DNA of 64,000 nt from Massilia rubra (GTDB taxonomy: Bacteria > Pseudomonadota > Gammaproteobacteria > Burkholderiales > Burkholderiaceae_D): contig NZ_VUYU01000004.1 of NCBI RefSeq assembly GCF_011682065.1, forward strand, positions 310,001 through 374,000, given 5' to 3'. The translations under genes and the position numbers were made by a program. Shown here in pieces: positions 16,433 through 25,270 of the stretch. The notes under the pieces are model-generated. The model was not told the DNA's origin. It ran no database searches and worked only from the letters and a program-made list of their open reading frames with translations. Position 1 is the first letter of the stretch. Each line of letters begins with the position of its first letter.

Positions 16433-16627
16433 ATGCGTTATCAAAAAGCAATCATGATGATCGTGACACTCGCGATGGCGATGCTGACGTTGACGGGTAC
16501 CGCCTTGTCCGACCAGTTCCCGCAGGCCGCGAGTGCGGAAAGCGTCGGTTTTGACGCACTTGCACATGACTTGTTCGGCACGTCCCTGCTGGCCTGTGCG
16601 GACGACGAGTTGGCGGAGCCGCAATGA
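16433..16627 (+). CDS. Small secreted protein of unknown function
   Basis: A 64-residue protein: signal peptide MRYQKAIMMIVTLAMAMLTL with cleavage near TALS or QAASA, leaving a short acidic mature part (FDALAHDLFGTSLLACADDELAEPQ). One Cys. I recognise no family. The start has GGAAAGG eight bases upstream, and the stop overlaps the next start (ATGA), so it is translationally coupled to the hydrolase-like gene. Confidence 0.65.
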   Translation: MRYQKAIMMIVTLAMAMLTLTGTALSDQFPQAASAESVGFDALAHDLFGTSLLACADDELAEPQ

Positions 16628-17463
16628 GCTCCCATGACGCGCCGGTGCAGCTGAAGATCCGCGACCTCGAGGTTGCGGGGGCCGAAGGCCCGCTGGCCGC
16701 GCGTCTGTATTCCGGCGGTGACGCCGGCGCCAAGAAAGATGGCTTGATCGTGTTCTTCCACAGCGGCGGCTTTATCGGCGGCGACCTCGATGAGGCGGAC
16801 GAGTTCCTGCGCCACCTGGCCAGCTGCTCGACCCAGCACCTGGTGCTGGCGTCGCGCTACACCCTGGCCACCGAGCGCCCGTTTCCCGCCGCCGCCGAAG
16901 ATGCGCACGCGGTGCTGGCCTGGTCCAAGAAGCACAAGGCCAAGCTGGGATGGAGCGGCAAGCGCCTGCTGGTGGCGGGCATCGAGGCCGGCGCCAACCT
17001 GGCCGCCGTGTGCACGCTGATGGCGCGCGACCGCGGCGGGCCGGCGCTGGTCGGCCAGATCCTGATCATGCCGATGCTCGACCCGGGCCTGTCCACCTGT
17101 TCGATGCGCGCCATTCCGCAAGACGCCACCCTGGCCGGGGTGGCCGTGCAATGCGCCGCCAGCTACCGGGGCTACCTGCCGAATGCGGCCGACCGCACCC
17201 ACCCGTATGCCTCGCCGCTGCAATCGAGCCGCCTGAAAAACCTGCCGCCCGCGCTGATCCTGTCCGCCGAAGACGATCCATTGCGCGACGAGGCTGAACA
17301 ATACGGCGCCAAGCTGGCCACCTGCGGCGTGACCACCACGGTCAAGCGCATGGCGGCGGCGCCCCTGGACGACACGGCCGCGCGCAACGAGTGCGCCTGC
17401 AGGGCCGTGGCGTTACAGGAAATCGGCAATTTTTTACATGGCCTCGATACGCCGCCATCCTGA
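16624..17463 (+). CDS. Alpha/beta-hydrolase-fold protein with degenerate catalytic site
   Basis: A 279-residue protein resembling the alpha/beta hydrolase_3 (HSL/acetyl-hydrolase) family: LIVFFHSGGFIGGDL (oxyanion region, usually HGGG), SRYTLATERPFPAAAEDA, RLLVAGIEAGANLAA (nucleophile elbow), PPALILSAEDDPLRDEAEQYGAKL (acid region). The elbow reads G119-I-E121-A-G, so the usual nucleophile Ser is Glu, and no His is visible in the expected C-terminal position (MAAAPLDDTAAR). Probably not a hydrolase; perhaps a binding or regulatory protein. No signal peptide. It lies between a small secreted protein gene and the efflux operon, 166 bases upstream of the latter. Confidence 0.8.
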   Translation: MSSHDAPVQLKIRDLEVAGAEGPLAARLYSGGDAGAKKDGLIVFFHSGGFIGGDLDEADEFLRHLASCSTQHLVLASRYTLATERPFPAAAEDAHAVLAWSKKHKAKLGWSGKRLLVAGIEAGANLAAVCTLMARDRGGPALVGQILIMPMLDPGLSTCSMRAIPQDATLAGVAVQCAASYRGYLPNAADRTHPYASPLQSSRLKNLPPALILSAEDDPLRDEAEQYGAKLATCGVTTTVKRMAAAPLDDTAARNECACRAVALQEIGNFLHGLDTPPS

Positions 17464-17629
17464 ATTAGCGCATTACTCGTAACACCACCACCAGTTACCC
17501 CCGTGCAGCTGCGCTGAGAAACCCTCGGCGCAGCGTACGGACCCTTTTCGCCTTTTGAAACAGCACAGCTCGTCTTTCGTCGTCTATCCGGCTGATTTAT
17601 TAAACATTTTCATCAATAAGAGGAAAAAA

Positions 17630-18886
17630 ATGAAAACCACTAATCGATTAATGACCTTCGCCCGCCCGCTCGCGGCCGCGATGGCCTTGGCGGGACTGGC
17701 TGCCCTGTCGCTGGCGGGGTGTGAAGAGGCGAACAGCAAGGCCCAGCCGGCGGCTCCCGCCGGCCCGCCGATCACCGCCGCCACCGTGATCGAGCGTTCG
17801 GTCAACGAGACCCAGGAATTCTCTGGCCGGCTCGAAGCGGTCGACCGGGTCGACATCCGGGCGCGCGTGAACGGCTTTATCACCTCGGTCAACTTCAAGC
17901 CGGGCAGCATTGTCAAGAAGGGCGACGTGCTGTTCGTGATCGACCCGCGCCCTTACCAGGCCGAAGCCAATCGCGCCGAAGCGGCCGTCAGTTCGGCCCG
18001 CGCGCGCGCCGACCTGGCCAAGCTGGAACTGGCCCGCGCCGAGCGCCTGCTGGGCGACAAGGCGATCGCCCAGCGCGAGTTCGACGAAAAGGCATCGGGC
18101 CTGAAGGAACTGGACGCCAACGTACGCGCGGCCCAGGCTTCGCTCGAAGCGGCGCGCCTAAACCTGAGCTACACCAATGTGCACGCGCCGATCGGCGGGC
18201 GCGTCTCGAAAGCCGAAGTCACCACCGGCAACCTGGTCGACGGCGCCGTGATCCTGACCTCGGTGGTATCGAGTAATCCGATCTACGCCACCTTCGACGG
18301 CGACGAAGACACCTACCTGCGCGTCGGCCGCGTGGCCCAGAAGGGCACCACGGTGCCGGTCAAGATCGGCCTGGCGAATGAAAGCGGCTTCCCGCACGAA
18401 GGCAAGCTCGAATTCATCGACAACCGGCTCGACTCGGCCACCGGCAGCGTGCGCATGCGCGCCATGTTCGACAACACCGATAACACCCTCGTTCCGGGCC
18501 TGTTCGCACGGGTTCAATTGGGCGGCGGCGACGGCGCCCAGGCCAAGACGATCCTGATCAACGACCGCGCCGTCGGCACCGACCAGAACCGCAAGTTCGT
18601 GTACGTGATCGGCGCCGACAGCAAGGCCGAATACCGCGCCGTGGTCCTGGGACCGAGCGTGGACGGCCTGCGGGTGGTGCGCAGCGGCGTCAAGCCGGGC
18701 GAAAAAATCGTCATCAACGGCTTGCAGCGCGTCCAGCCTGGCGCACCGGTAACGGCGCAGATCGTGGCGATGGACCAGGACAGCAAGGCGCCGCAAGCGA
18801 AGGCCGACGACGCCAAAGCCCCGGACGTCGCCGACACCAAAAAAGAAGTCAAGGTTGCCGACGCATCGGCTAAAACCAAGGAATAA
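17630..18886 (+). CDS. RND efflux periplasmic adaptor (MexE/AcrA type)
   Basis: A 418-residue membrane fusion protein of a tripartite drug pump. Signal peptide with lipobox LSLAGC, lipoyl/barrel-sandwich halves (VDIRARVNGFITSVNFKPGSIVKKGDVLFVIDPRPYQ and LNLSYTNVHAPIGGRVSKAEV), a coiled-coil hairpin between them, a beta-barrel, and a Lys/Ala/Asp-rich C-terminal tail. Start has AAGAGGAAA upstream. The 166-base gap before it contains an imperfect GC-rich hairpin near 17511-17531 and an AT-rich stretch where a promoter could lie. First gene of mexEF-oprN-like operon. Confidence 0.93.
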   Translation: MKTTNRLMTFARPLAAAMALAGLAALSLAGCEEANSKAQPAAPAGPPITAATVIERSVNETQEFSGRLEAVDRVDIRARVNGFITSVNFKPGSIVKKGDVLFVIDPRPYQAEANRAEAAVSSARARADLAKLELARAERLLGDKAIAQREFDEKASGLKELDANVRAAQASLEAARLNLSYTNVHAPIGGRVSKAEVTTGNLVDGAVILTSVVSSNPIYATFDGDEDTYLRVGRVAQKGTTVPVKIGLANESGFPHEGKLEFIDNRLDSATGSVRMRAMFDNTDNTLVPGLFARVQLGGGDGAQAKTILINDRAVGTDQNRKFVYVIGADSKAEYRAVVLGPSVDGLRVVRSGVKPGEKIVINGLQRVQPGAPVTAQIVAMDQDSKAPQAKADDAKAPDVADTKKEVKVADASAKTKE

Positions 18887-18891
18887 CTCAC

Positions 18892-21800
18892 ATGAACTTT
18901 TCACGATTTTTCATCGACCGGCCGATTTTCGCGGCCGTCCTGTCGATCATCATATTCGTGGCCGGCCTGCTGTCGATTTTTGCATTGCCGATCTCCGAAT
19001 ATCCCGACGTGGTGCCGCCATCGGTGGTGGTGCGCGCCCAGTATCCCGGCGCGAACCCGAAAGTGATCGCCGAAACCGTCGCCGCCCCGCTGGAAGAGCA
19101 GATCAACGGCGTCGAAAACATGCTGTACATGTCGTCGCAGAACACCTCGGACGGCTCGCTGATGCTGACCGTGACGTTCAAGGTCGGCACCAACGTCGAG
19201 CAGGCCGAGTCGCAGGTGCAGAACCGCATCCAGCGCGCCTTGCCGCGCCTGCCCGAAGAAGTGCGCCAGATTGGCGTGACGGCGGTCAAAAGCTCGCCCA
19301 ACCTGACCATGGTGGTGCACCTGTTGTCGCCGACCGGCCGTTATGACGACGTCTACCTGCGCAACTACGCGGTGCTCAACGTGAAGGACCAGCTGGCGCG
19401 TATCCCGGGCATGGGCGACACCCAGCTATTCGGCGCTGGCGACTACGCCATGCGCATCTGGCTCGATCCGCAAAAGGTGGCGGCGCGCGGCATGACCGCG
19501 TCCGACGTGGTGGCCGCGGTGCGCGAGCAAAACGTGCAGGTCGCCGCCGGCGTGATCGGCGCTTCGCCGTCGAAAGGCGCGGAGTTCCAGTTGACCGTCA
19601 ATACCCAGGGCCGCCTGACGTCGGTCGAGGAATTTGGCGACATCATCGTGCGCACCGGCGCCGACGGCGCCATTACCCACCTCAAGGATGTGGCGCGGAT
19701 CGAGCTGGGATCGAATTCCTACTCCCTGCGCGCGCTGCTCAACAACAAGTCGGCTGCCGCCATCGGTATTTTCGAAGCGCCGGGTGCGAACGCCTTGCAA
19801 CTGTCGGCCGACGTACGCGCCAAAATGGCGGAACTGAAGAAAGACTTCCCGGAAGGCGTCGACTTCAGCGTGGAGTACGACCCAACCCAGTTCGTGCGCG
19901 CATCGATCAAGTCCGTCATCCACACCTTGCTCGAAGCGGTCGCCCTGGTGGTGCTGGTGGTGATCATCTTCCTGCAAACCTGGCGCGCATCGATCATTCC
20001 GCTGCTGGCCGTGCCGGTATCGATCATCGGCACCTTCGCGGTGATGCTGGGCTTCGGCTTTTCGATCAACACGCTGTCCCTGTTCGGCCTTGTGCTGGCC
20101 ATCGGTATCGTGGTCGATGACGCCATCGTGGTGGTGGAAAACGTGGAACGCAATATCGAAGCGGGTTTGAGCCCGCGCGACGCCACCGTGCAAGCGATGA
20201 AAGAGGTGAGCGGTCCGATCATCGCCATCGCCCTGGTGCTGTGCGCCGTGTTCGTGCCGATCGCCTTCGTGGCCGGCCTGTCGGGCCAGTTCTATCGCCA
20301 GTTCGCGCTGACGATCGCCATTTCGACCGTGATTTCGGCATTCAGCTCGCTGACCCTGTCGCCAGCCCTGGCCGCCGCCTTGCTGAAACCCCACCATGCG
20401 CCGAAAGATGGACTGACGCGCGTGATGGACAAACTGTTCGGCCGTTTCTTCGCCTGGTTCAACCGCTTCTTCGGCCGCGCGTCGACCAAGTATGAAGGTG
20501 GCGTGAACGTGGTCCTGAAACGCAAGGGCATTTCGCTGATGGTGTACGCCGTGCTGGCGGTTGCCGCCGTGTTCATGTTCAAGGCGGTGCCGAGCGGCTT
20601 CGTGCCGGCCCAGGACAAGCAGTACCTGGTCGGTTTTGCCCAATTGCCCGACGCGGCTTCGCTGGACCGCACCGACGCCGTGATCCGCCAGATGTCCGAC
20701 ATCGTGGCCAAGGTGCCGGGCGTGGAATCGTCGATCGCCTTCCCTGGCTTGTCGATCAACGACTTTACCAATGCGCCTAACGCCGGCATCGTGTTCGTCA
20801 CGCTCAAGTCGTTCGAGCAGCGCACCGGCAAAGGCATGTCCGGTCCCGAGATCGCGGCCGAGGTGAACAAACGCCTGGGCGCCATCCAGGACGCCTTCAT
20901 CATGGTATTCCCGCCACCGCCGGTCAACGGCCTTGGCACCGTGGGCGGCTTCAAGATGATGATCGAGGATCGCGGCAACGTGGGCTATGACGAGTTGTAT
21001 AAGGCCACCCAGGCGATGCAGATGAAAGCCTGGCAGAACCCGCAGCTGGCCGGGGTGTTCTCCAGCTTCCAGATCAACGTGCCGCAACTGTTCGCCGACG
21101 TCGACAAGGTCAAGGCCAAGCAGCTCGGCGTGCCGCTGACGACGATCTACCAGACCTTGCAGATCAACCTCGGTTCGCTGTACGTGAACGACTTCAACCA
21201 GTTTGGCCGTACCTACCAGGTGCGCGTGCAGGCCGATGCGCCGTTCCGCTCGCACGCCGACCAGATCGCCCAGCTCAAGGTCCGCAACGACAAGGGCGAA
21301 ATGATTCCGCTGTCGTCGCTGATGCGCATCAAGGATACCTATGGCCCGGACCGCGTGCAGCGCTACAACGCCTACGTATCGGCCGACATGAACGGCGGCC
21401 CGGCTCCCGGCGTCTCGTCCGGCCAGGCCCAGGCCGCGCTGGAGAAGATCGCCGCCGAAACGCTGCCAAAAGGCGTGTCGTACGAATGGACCGAACTGAC
21501 CTACCAGGAGATTTTGTCGGGTAACACGATGGTGCTGGTCTTCCCCCTGTGCGTACTGCTGGTGTTCCTGGTGCTCGCGGCGCAGTACGAAAGCTGGACG
21601 CTGCCGCTGGCGGTGATCCTGATCGTGCCGATGTCGATCCTGTGCGCCCTCGTTGGCGTCAAGCTGACCGGTGGCGACAACAACATCTTCACCCAGATCG
21701 CGCTGTTCGTGCTGGTGGGGCTGGCGTCGAAAAATGCGATCCTGATCGTCGAATTCGCCCGCGAACTCGAAGACCACGGCCGCACCATCGTCGAAGCGGC

Positions 21801-22068
21801 GCTGGAATCGTGCCGCCTGCGTCTGCGTCCGATCCTGATGACGTCGATCGCGTTCATCATGGGCGTGGTGCCACTGGTGTTCTCGAGCGGCGCCGGCGCC
21901 GAAATGCGCCATGCGATGGGCGTGGCGGTGTTCGGCGGCATGCTGGGCGTGACCTTCTTCGGCCTGTTCCTCACGCCGGTGTTCTACGTGCTGCTGCGTA
22001 CCTTCGCCAAGAAGCTGGAAAAGAAATCAAGCGTGGCAGTGCCTGCGCATCTGGAAGGAGCAGTGTAA
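18892..22068 (+). CDS. RND efflux permease (MexF/AcrB type, HAE1)
   Basis: A 1058-residue inner-membrane proton/drug antiporter with 12 predicted helices and two large periplasmic loops. N-terminus MNFSRFFIDRPIFAAVLSII and early body closely follow MexF/BpeF. The proton-relay Asp pair is present in helix 4 (GIVVDDAIVVVENVERN), with the second-half motif GLASKNAILIVEFARE. Five bases separate it from the adaptor. Likely exports amphiphilic compounds; MexF-type pumps favour phenicols, quinolones and trimethoprim, but that is family knowledge. Confidence 0.95.
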   Translation: MNFSRFFIDRPIFAAVLSIIIFVAGLLSIFALPISEYPDVVPPSVVVRAQYPGANPKVIAETVAAPLEEQINGVENMLYMSSQNTSDGSLMLTVTFKVGTNVEQAESQVQNRIQRALPRLPEEVRQIGVTAVKSSPNLTMVVHLLSPTGRYDDVYLRNYAVLNVKDQLARIPGMGDTQLFGAGDYAMRIWLDPQKVAARGMTASDVVAAVREQNVQVAAGVIGASPSKGAEFQLTVNTQGRLTSVEEFGDIIVRTGADGAITHLKDVARIELGSNSYSLRALLNNKSAAAIGIFEAPGANALQLSADVRAKMAELKKDFPEGVDFSVEYDPTQFVRASIKSVIHTLLEAVALVVLVVIIFLQTWRASIIPLLAVPVSIIGTFAVMLGFGFSINTLSLFGLVLAIGIVVDDAIVVVENVERNIEAGLSPRDATVQAMKEVSGPIIAIALVLCAVFVPIAFVAGLSGQFYRQFALTIAISTVISAFSSLTLSPALAAALLKPHHAPKDGLTRVMDKLFGRFFAWFNRFFGRASTKYEGGVNVVLKRKGISLMVYAVLAVAAVFMFKAVPSGFVPAQDKQYLVGFAQLPDAASLDRTDAVIRQMSDIVAKVPGVESSIAFPGLSINDFTNAPNAGIVFVTLKSFEQRTGKGMSGPEIAAEVNKRLGAIQDAFIMVFPPPPVNGLGTVGGFKMMIEDRGNVGYDELYKATQAMQMKAWQNPQLAGVFSSFQINVPQLFADVDKVKAKQLGVPLTTIYQTLQINLGSLYVNDFNQFGRTYQVRVQADAPFRSHADQIAQLKVRNDKGEMIPLSSLMRIKDTYGPDRVQRYNAYVSADMNGGPAPGVSSGQAQAALEKIAAETLPKGVSYEWTELTYQEILSGNTMVLVFPLCVLLVFLVLAAQYESWTLPLAVILIVPMSILCALVGVKLTGGDNNIFTQIALFVLVGLASKNAILIVEFARELEDHGRTIVEAALESCRLRLRPILMTSIAFIMGVVPLVFSSGAGAEMRHAMGVAVFGGMLGVTFFGLFLTPVFYVLLRTFAKKLEKKSSVAVPAHLEGAV

Positions 22069-23522
22069 TGACTGATATGAAGACAACCATCATGAGGCGC
22101 ATTTCACCCTTGCTGGCGGCGCTGCTGCTGGTGGCCTGTTCCAGCATCCCGCAACTGAAAGCGCCGGCGCTCGACATGCCGTCCGCCTTCAAGGAGTCGT
22201 CCGAGCCGTTGCAAGCGGCCGACGGCACCCGCTGGAAAGTGGCGCAGCCGGCCGAAGGGCAGGCGCGCGGCGAGTGGTGGCTGGCGTTTAAGGACGCCAA
22301 CCTGACGGCCTTGATCCGCGAGGCGACCGACGCCAACGCCAGCCTGGCGGTGGCGGCGGCGCGCGTCAAGCAGGCCAGGGCGCTGGCCGGCATCTCGCAA
22401 GCGGACCGCTCGCCGCAGGTCGGCGCCGGCATGGGCGCGCAGCGCAGCCGCACCTCGGGCGTCTCGCGCGGTCTGGCCGACGATGCGTCGGTCGCTCCCG
22501 GCAATGTGTACCAGGCCAGGCTGACGGCCAGCTACGAGCTCGATCTGTTCGGCCGCGTGGCGGCCAATGTGAGCGCGGCCAATGCCGATGCGGCGGCCAG
22601 CGAAGCGACCTACAAGTCGGTGCTGCTGGCCTTGCAGGCCGACGTGGCGCAGACCTACTTCAAGCTGCGCGAAACGGACGCCGAACTGGCCACCCTGGCG
22701 CGCACGGTCGACCTGCGCACCCAGAGCGTGAAAGTGAACCAGAGCCGTTACGACAATGGCGACATCGGCGAATTCGACCTGGCCCGCGCCAGGACCGAAC
22801 TGTCGACCGTGCGCGCCGAGGCGATCGGCCTGCAACGCCAGCGCGTGCAATACGAGCACGCACTGGCCGTGCTGCTCGGTAAACCGGCGGCCATGTTCAG
22901 CGCCGACGTCAACCCGCTGGTGGAGTCGGCGCTGCTGCCGGCCATTCCGGCCGGCTTGCCGTCGGCCCTGCTGGAGCGCCGTCCCGACATCACCGCCGCC
23001 CAGCGCGCGATGGTCGCCGCCAACGCGCGCATCGGCGTGGCGAAAACGGCCATGTACCCGTCGCTCAGCCTGACCGGCGGCCTTGGCACCGAATCGGGCG
23101 GCGGCGGCAACCTGTTTAACTGGAGCGCGCGTTCGTGGGTGCTGGGCGCGCTGCTGTCGATGCCAATCATCGACGGTGGCCGCAACAAGGCCAACATCGC
23201 GCGCAGCGAAGCGGTGCTGGAAGAGTCGGTGGCGAGTTACCGCCAGAACGTGCTGGTGGCGTTTGCCGAAGTCGAAGACAACCTGGCCGGCCTGCGCATC
23301 CTGGCCGGCCAGACCGAGCAGATCGACGCGGCCGTGGTGTCGGCGCGCCGTTCGGCCGACCTGGCGCAAAAGCTGTATAACGCCGGCCGCTCCAGCTACC
23401 TGGACCTGCTCGACTCCCAGCGCAACCTGGCTGCGGTCGAGCGCAACGCGGTGCAACTGCGGGGTGACCGCGCGGTGACCACCGTGGCGCTGATTCGCTC
23501 CCTGGGCGGCGGCTGGCAGTAG
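22068..23522 (+). CDS. RND efflux outer-membrane channel (OprN/OprM, NodT family)
   Basis: A 484-residue TolC-like lipoprotein: signal peptide with lipobox LLLVAC, two repeated OEP domains, YELDLFGRVAANV (family signature), LLERRPDITAAQRAMVAANARIGVAKTAMYPSLSLTG, and C-terminal YNAGRSSYLDLLDSQRNL. The start ATG overlaps the permease stop (TAATG) with AGGAG seven bases upstream. Completes the tripartite pump. A hairpin terminator follows 18 bases after the stop. Confidence 0.94.
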   Translation: MTDMKTTIMRRISPLLAALLLVACSSIPQLKAPALDMPSAFKESSEPLQAADGTRWKVAQPAEGQARGEWWLAFKDANLTALIREATDANASLAVAAARVKQARALAGISQADRSPQVGAGMGAQRSRTSGVSRGLADDASVAPGNVYQARLTASYELDLFGRVAANVSAANADAAASEATYKSVLLALQADVAQTYFKLRETDAELATLARTVDLRTQSVKVNQSRYDNGDIGEFDLARARTELSTVRAEAIGLQRQRVQYEHALAVLLGKPAAMFSADVNPLVESALLPAIPAGLPSALLERRPDITAAQRAMVAANARIGVAKTAMYPSLSLTGGLGTESGGGGNLFNWSARSWVLGALLSMPIIDGGRNKANIARSEAVLEESVASYRQNVLVAFAEVEDNLAGLRILAGQTEQIDAAVVSARRSADLAQKLYNAGRSSYLDLLDSQRNLAAVERNAVQLRGDRAVTTVALIRSLGGGWQ

Positions 23523-23539
23523 GGCTGTAATCCCCTCGC

Positions 23540-23569
23540 AAATGGCGCGGCCGACCAGCCGCGCCATTT
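23540..23569 (+). terminator. Hairpin terminator after the efflux operon
   Basis: Perfect 12-bp stem AAATGGCGCGGC / GCCGCGCCATTT with a six-base loop. The T-run is short, so it may be a weak intrinsic terminator. Confidence 0.6.
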
Positions 23570-23596
23570 GCGTATTCACAGGGCAAGCCATACAAT
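23568..23596 (+). promoter_or_regulatory. Possible sigma-70-like promoter of the second sigma operon
   Basis: TTGCGT (23568-23573), 17-base spacer, TACAAT (23591-23596). The start codon at 23605 is so close that the transcript would be nearly leaderless. No good SD precedes this ATG, which fits, but the call is weak. Confidence 0.35.
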
Positions 23597-23604
23597 GGCG
23601 GCAC

Positions 23605-24186
23605 ATGCCCGCCACCCTACAAGACGAGCAGCTCATGCTGCGCTACCGCGATGGCGACCTGGTCGCCTTCGAGGAGCTCTATCGCCGTCACCATGCGGGC
23701 CTGTACCGCTTCGTCGCCTGGCGTTCGCCGCGTGCGGACTGGGTCGACGAGATCGTGCAGGACAGCTGGATCAACCTGCATCACGCGCGCAGCCGCTATC
23801 AGCCCGACGCGGCGTTTCGCACCTATCTGTTCCAGATCGCCCGCAACCGCCTGCTCGACCTGCTGCGCCAGCAGCAACCGCTGTTGGCGGCGGAGCTGGG
23901 CAGCGGCACGGATGGCCGCGACGTATTTGACTCGCTGGCCGATGCGGCGCAGGATGTGGTCTCGCCCGATGTGGCGCTCGAACACAAGCAGCGCAACGAC
24001 AGCCTGCATGAAGCGCTGGCGGGCCTGCCGAGCGAGCAGAAAGAGGCACTGGTGCTGCAACAGTTTTGCGGCATGAGCCTCGAAGACATCGCCGCCGTGG
24101 TGGCAGCACCGGTGGAAACGGTCAAGAGCCGTTTGCGCTACGCCATGCGCAAACTGCGCGAAGGGAGCCTGAGTGGACAACGATGA
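23605..24186 (+). CDS. ECF-type RNA polymerase sigma factor
   Basis: A 193-residue group IV sigma factor: region 2 with FEELYRRHHAGLYRFVAW, DEIVQDSWINLHHAR, FRTYLFQIARNRLLDLLR; region 4 with LAGLPSEQKEALVLQQFCGMSLEDIAAVV...VETVKSRLRYAMRKLRE. The start at 23605 is chosen because it gives the usual length. The 3' end overlaps the following anti-sigma-like gene by 14 bases. Confidence 0.93.
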   Translation: MPATLQDEQLMLRYRDGDLVAFEELYRRHHAGLYRFVAWRSPRADWVDEIVQDSWINLHHARSRYQPDAAFRTYLFQIARNRLLDLLRQQQPLLAAELGSGTDGRDVFDSLADAAQDVVSPDVALEHKQRNDSLHEALAGLPSEQKEALVLQQFCGMSLEDIAAVVAAPVETVKSRLRYAMRKLREGSLSGQR

Positions 24187-25264
24187 CATGAGCGACGAAC
24201 AATTCGACGCCTTCCTGCGTGGGGAAGACGATCTGTCGCGCCGTCTGCAAGGATTGACCCAGCCGGCGTCCGGCCCCAAGCTCGATGCCGCCATCCTGGG
24301 GTATGTCAAGGCGGGCCTGGAGCAGGAGGCCAGGGCGGCGCGGCCGGCGGCGGCCAATGACGCCGTCATCGAAGGCGCGCCGCCACGGCTGGCGCCCGGG
24401 CTTGGGCGGCGCTGGCGCATTCCGGCCGGGATTGCGGCGGGGGTGCTGGCCGGCGTGCTGGGGCACCAGATCTACCAGGGCAGCGGCGGCGGGGCGGGCA
24501 TGGAAGGCGGAATGGCCGCCGCGCCGACGGCGGAGGCGCCGCAGGTTGTGGCAAACGTGACGCTCGACATGGAGCGGCCCGCGCCGCCGGTGGCGATGGA
24601 TGTGCCAGCGCCTTCGGCGCCCGCTCCGGCCCGCGTGGCGGCTGCTCCGGCGCCCGCGCCGGCCCCTGTCATGAAGGCGGCGCCGCCTTCGCCGGCGCCG
24701 GCGCCGGTGCAGGTGGCCGCCGCACCGCCATCGCAAGAACTTCAGCGCGTTGAAATCACCGGCTCGTCGATCAAACGCACGGTTGCCGAAAGCACGCTGC
24801 CGGTGGAGGCGTTGAAGCAGAAGGATTCGAAGCAGTCGTATCAAGGGTACAGCAGCGACAACCCGGTTCCCGAGATGCAGTCGCCACCGGTAGTGGCTTC
24901 AGCGCGGGCGCCTGAACCGGTGGCGGCCCCGGCGCCAGCACCAGCGCCAGTGAGGGTGGCGGCGGCGCCTCCCGCCGAACCGGTTGCCGACGACGCGAGG
25001 GCGGCTGCCGCGGCGCCGGCCGCGCGCCCGGCGCGCGCGCGCGTGGCGGGGCGCGAGTCGAAGACCGAACTGGAGCTGTCGAAGGCGAGCCCGTTCGATG
25101 CCCATGACAAGCGCGCGCTCGACTGGCTGGCGGTGATCGACGCCATGCTCAAGGCGAAGTTGGACAAGGACGCGCTGGCCGAATGGACCAGGTTCCGCGC
25201 CGCCTATCCCGATTATCCGGTACCGGCCGCAACGCGCGACCGGATCGCAGCGATCAAGCCCTGA
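24173..25264 (+). CDS. Putative membrane anti-sigma factor with Pro/Ala-rich periplasmic region carrying a TonB-receptor-like motif
   Basis: A 363-residue protein starting at GTG (GGGAG five bases upstream). Residues 1-80 are cytoplasmic (acidic MSDEQFDAFLRGEDDLSRRL), a helix follows at about 83-101 (IPAGIAAGVLAGVLGHQIY), then a long Pro/Ala/Val low-complexity periplasmic linker. Embedded near residues 196-220 is QRVEITGSSIKR followed by ESTLPVE, which closely resembles the TonB-box/early plug region of TonB-dependent receptors. The C-terminus is a compact helical domain (LDWLAVIDAMLKAKLDKDALAEWTRFRAAYPDYPVP). No zinc motif is visible. The anti-sigma role is inferred from position, topology and overlap. 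Confidence 0.75.
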   Translation: MDNDDMSDEQFDAFLRGEDDLSRRLQGLTQPASGPKLDAAILGYVKAGLEQEARAARPAAANDAVIEGAPPRLAPGLGRRWRIPAGIAAGVLAGVLGHQIYQGSGGGAGMEGGMAAAPTAEAPQVVANVTLDMERPAPPVAMDVPAPSAPAPARVAAAPAPAPAPVMKAAPPSPAPAPVQVAAAPPSQELQRVEITGSSIKRTVAESTLPVEALKQKDSKQSYQGYSSDNPVPEMQSPPVVASARAPEPVAAPAPAPAPVRVAAAPPAEPVADDARAAAAAPAARPARARVAGRESKTELELSKASPFDAHDKRALDWLAVIDAMLKAKLDKDALAEWTRFRAAYPDYPVPAATRDRIAAIKP

Positions 25265-25270
25265 CCTTGT

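Noticed and set aside
17511-17531. GC-rich hairpin before the efflux adaptor as a terminator or riboswitch
   Set aside because: Imperfect stem and no T-tract; no known riboswitch pattern.
19426-21912. 828-codon minus-strand open frame opposite the RND permease
   Set aside because: His/Asp-rich translation typical of antisense GC-rich frames; permease motifs are on the plus strand.
23575-23596. TTCACA-TACAAT as a promoter for the second sigma gene
   Set aside because: Spacer of 10 bases is too short; TTGCGT with 17-base spacing fits better.
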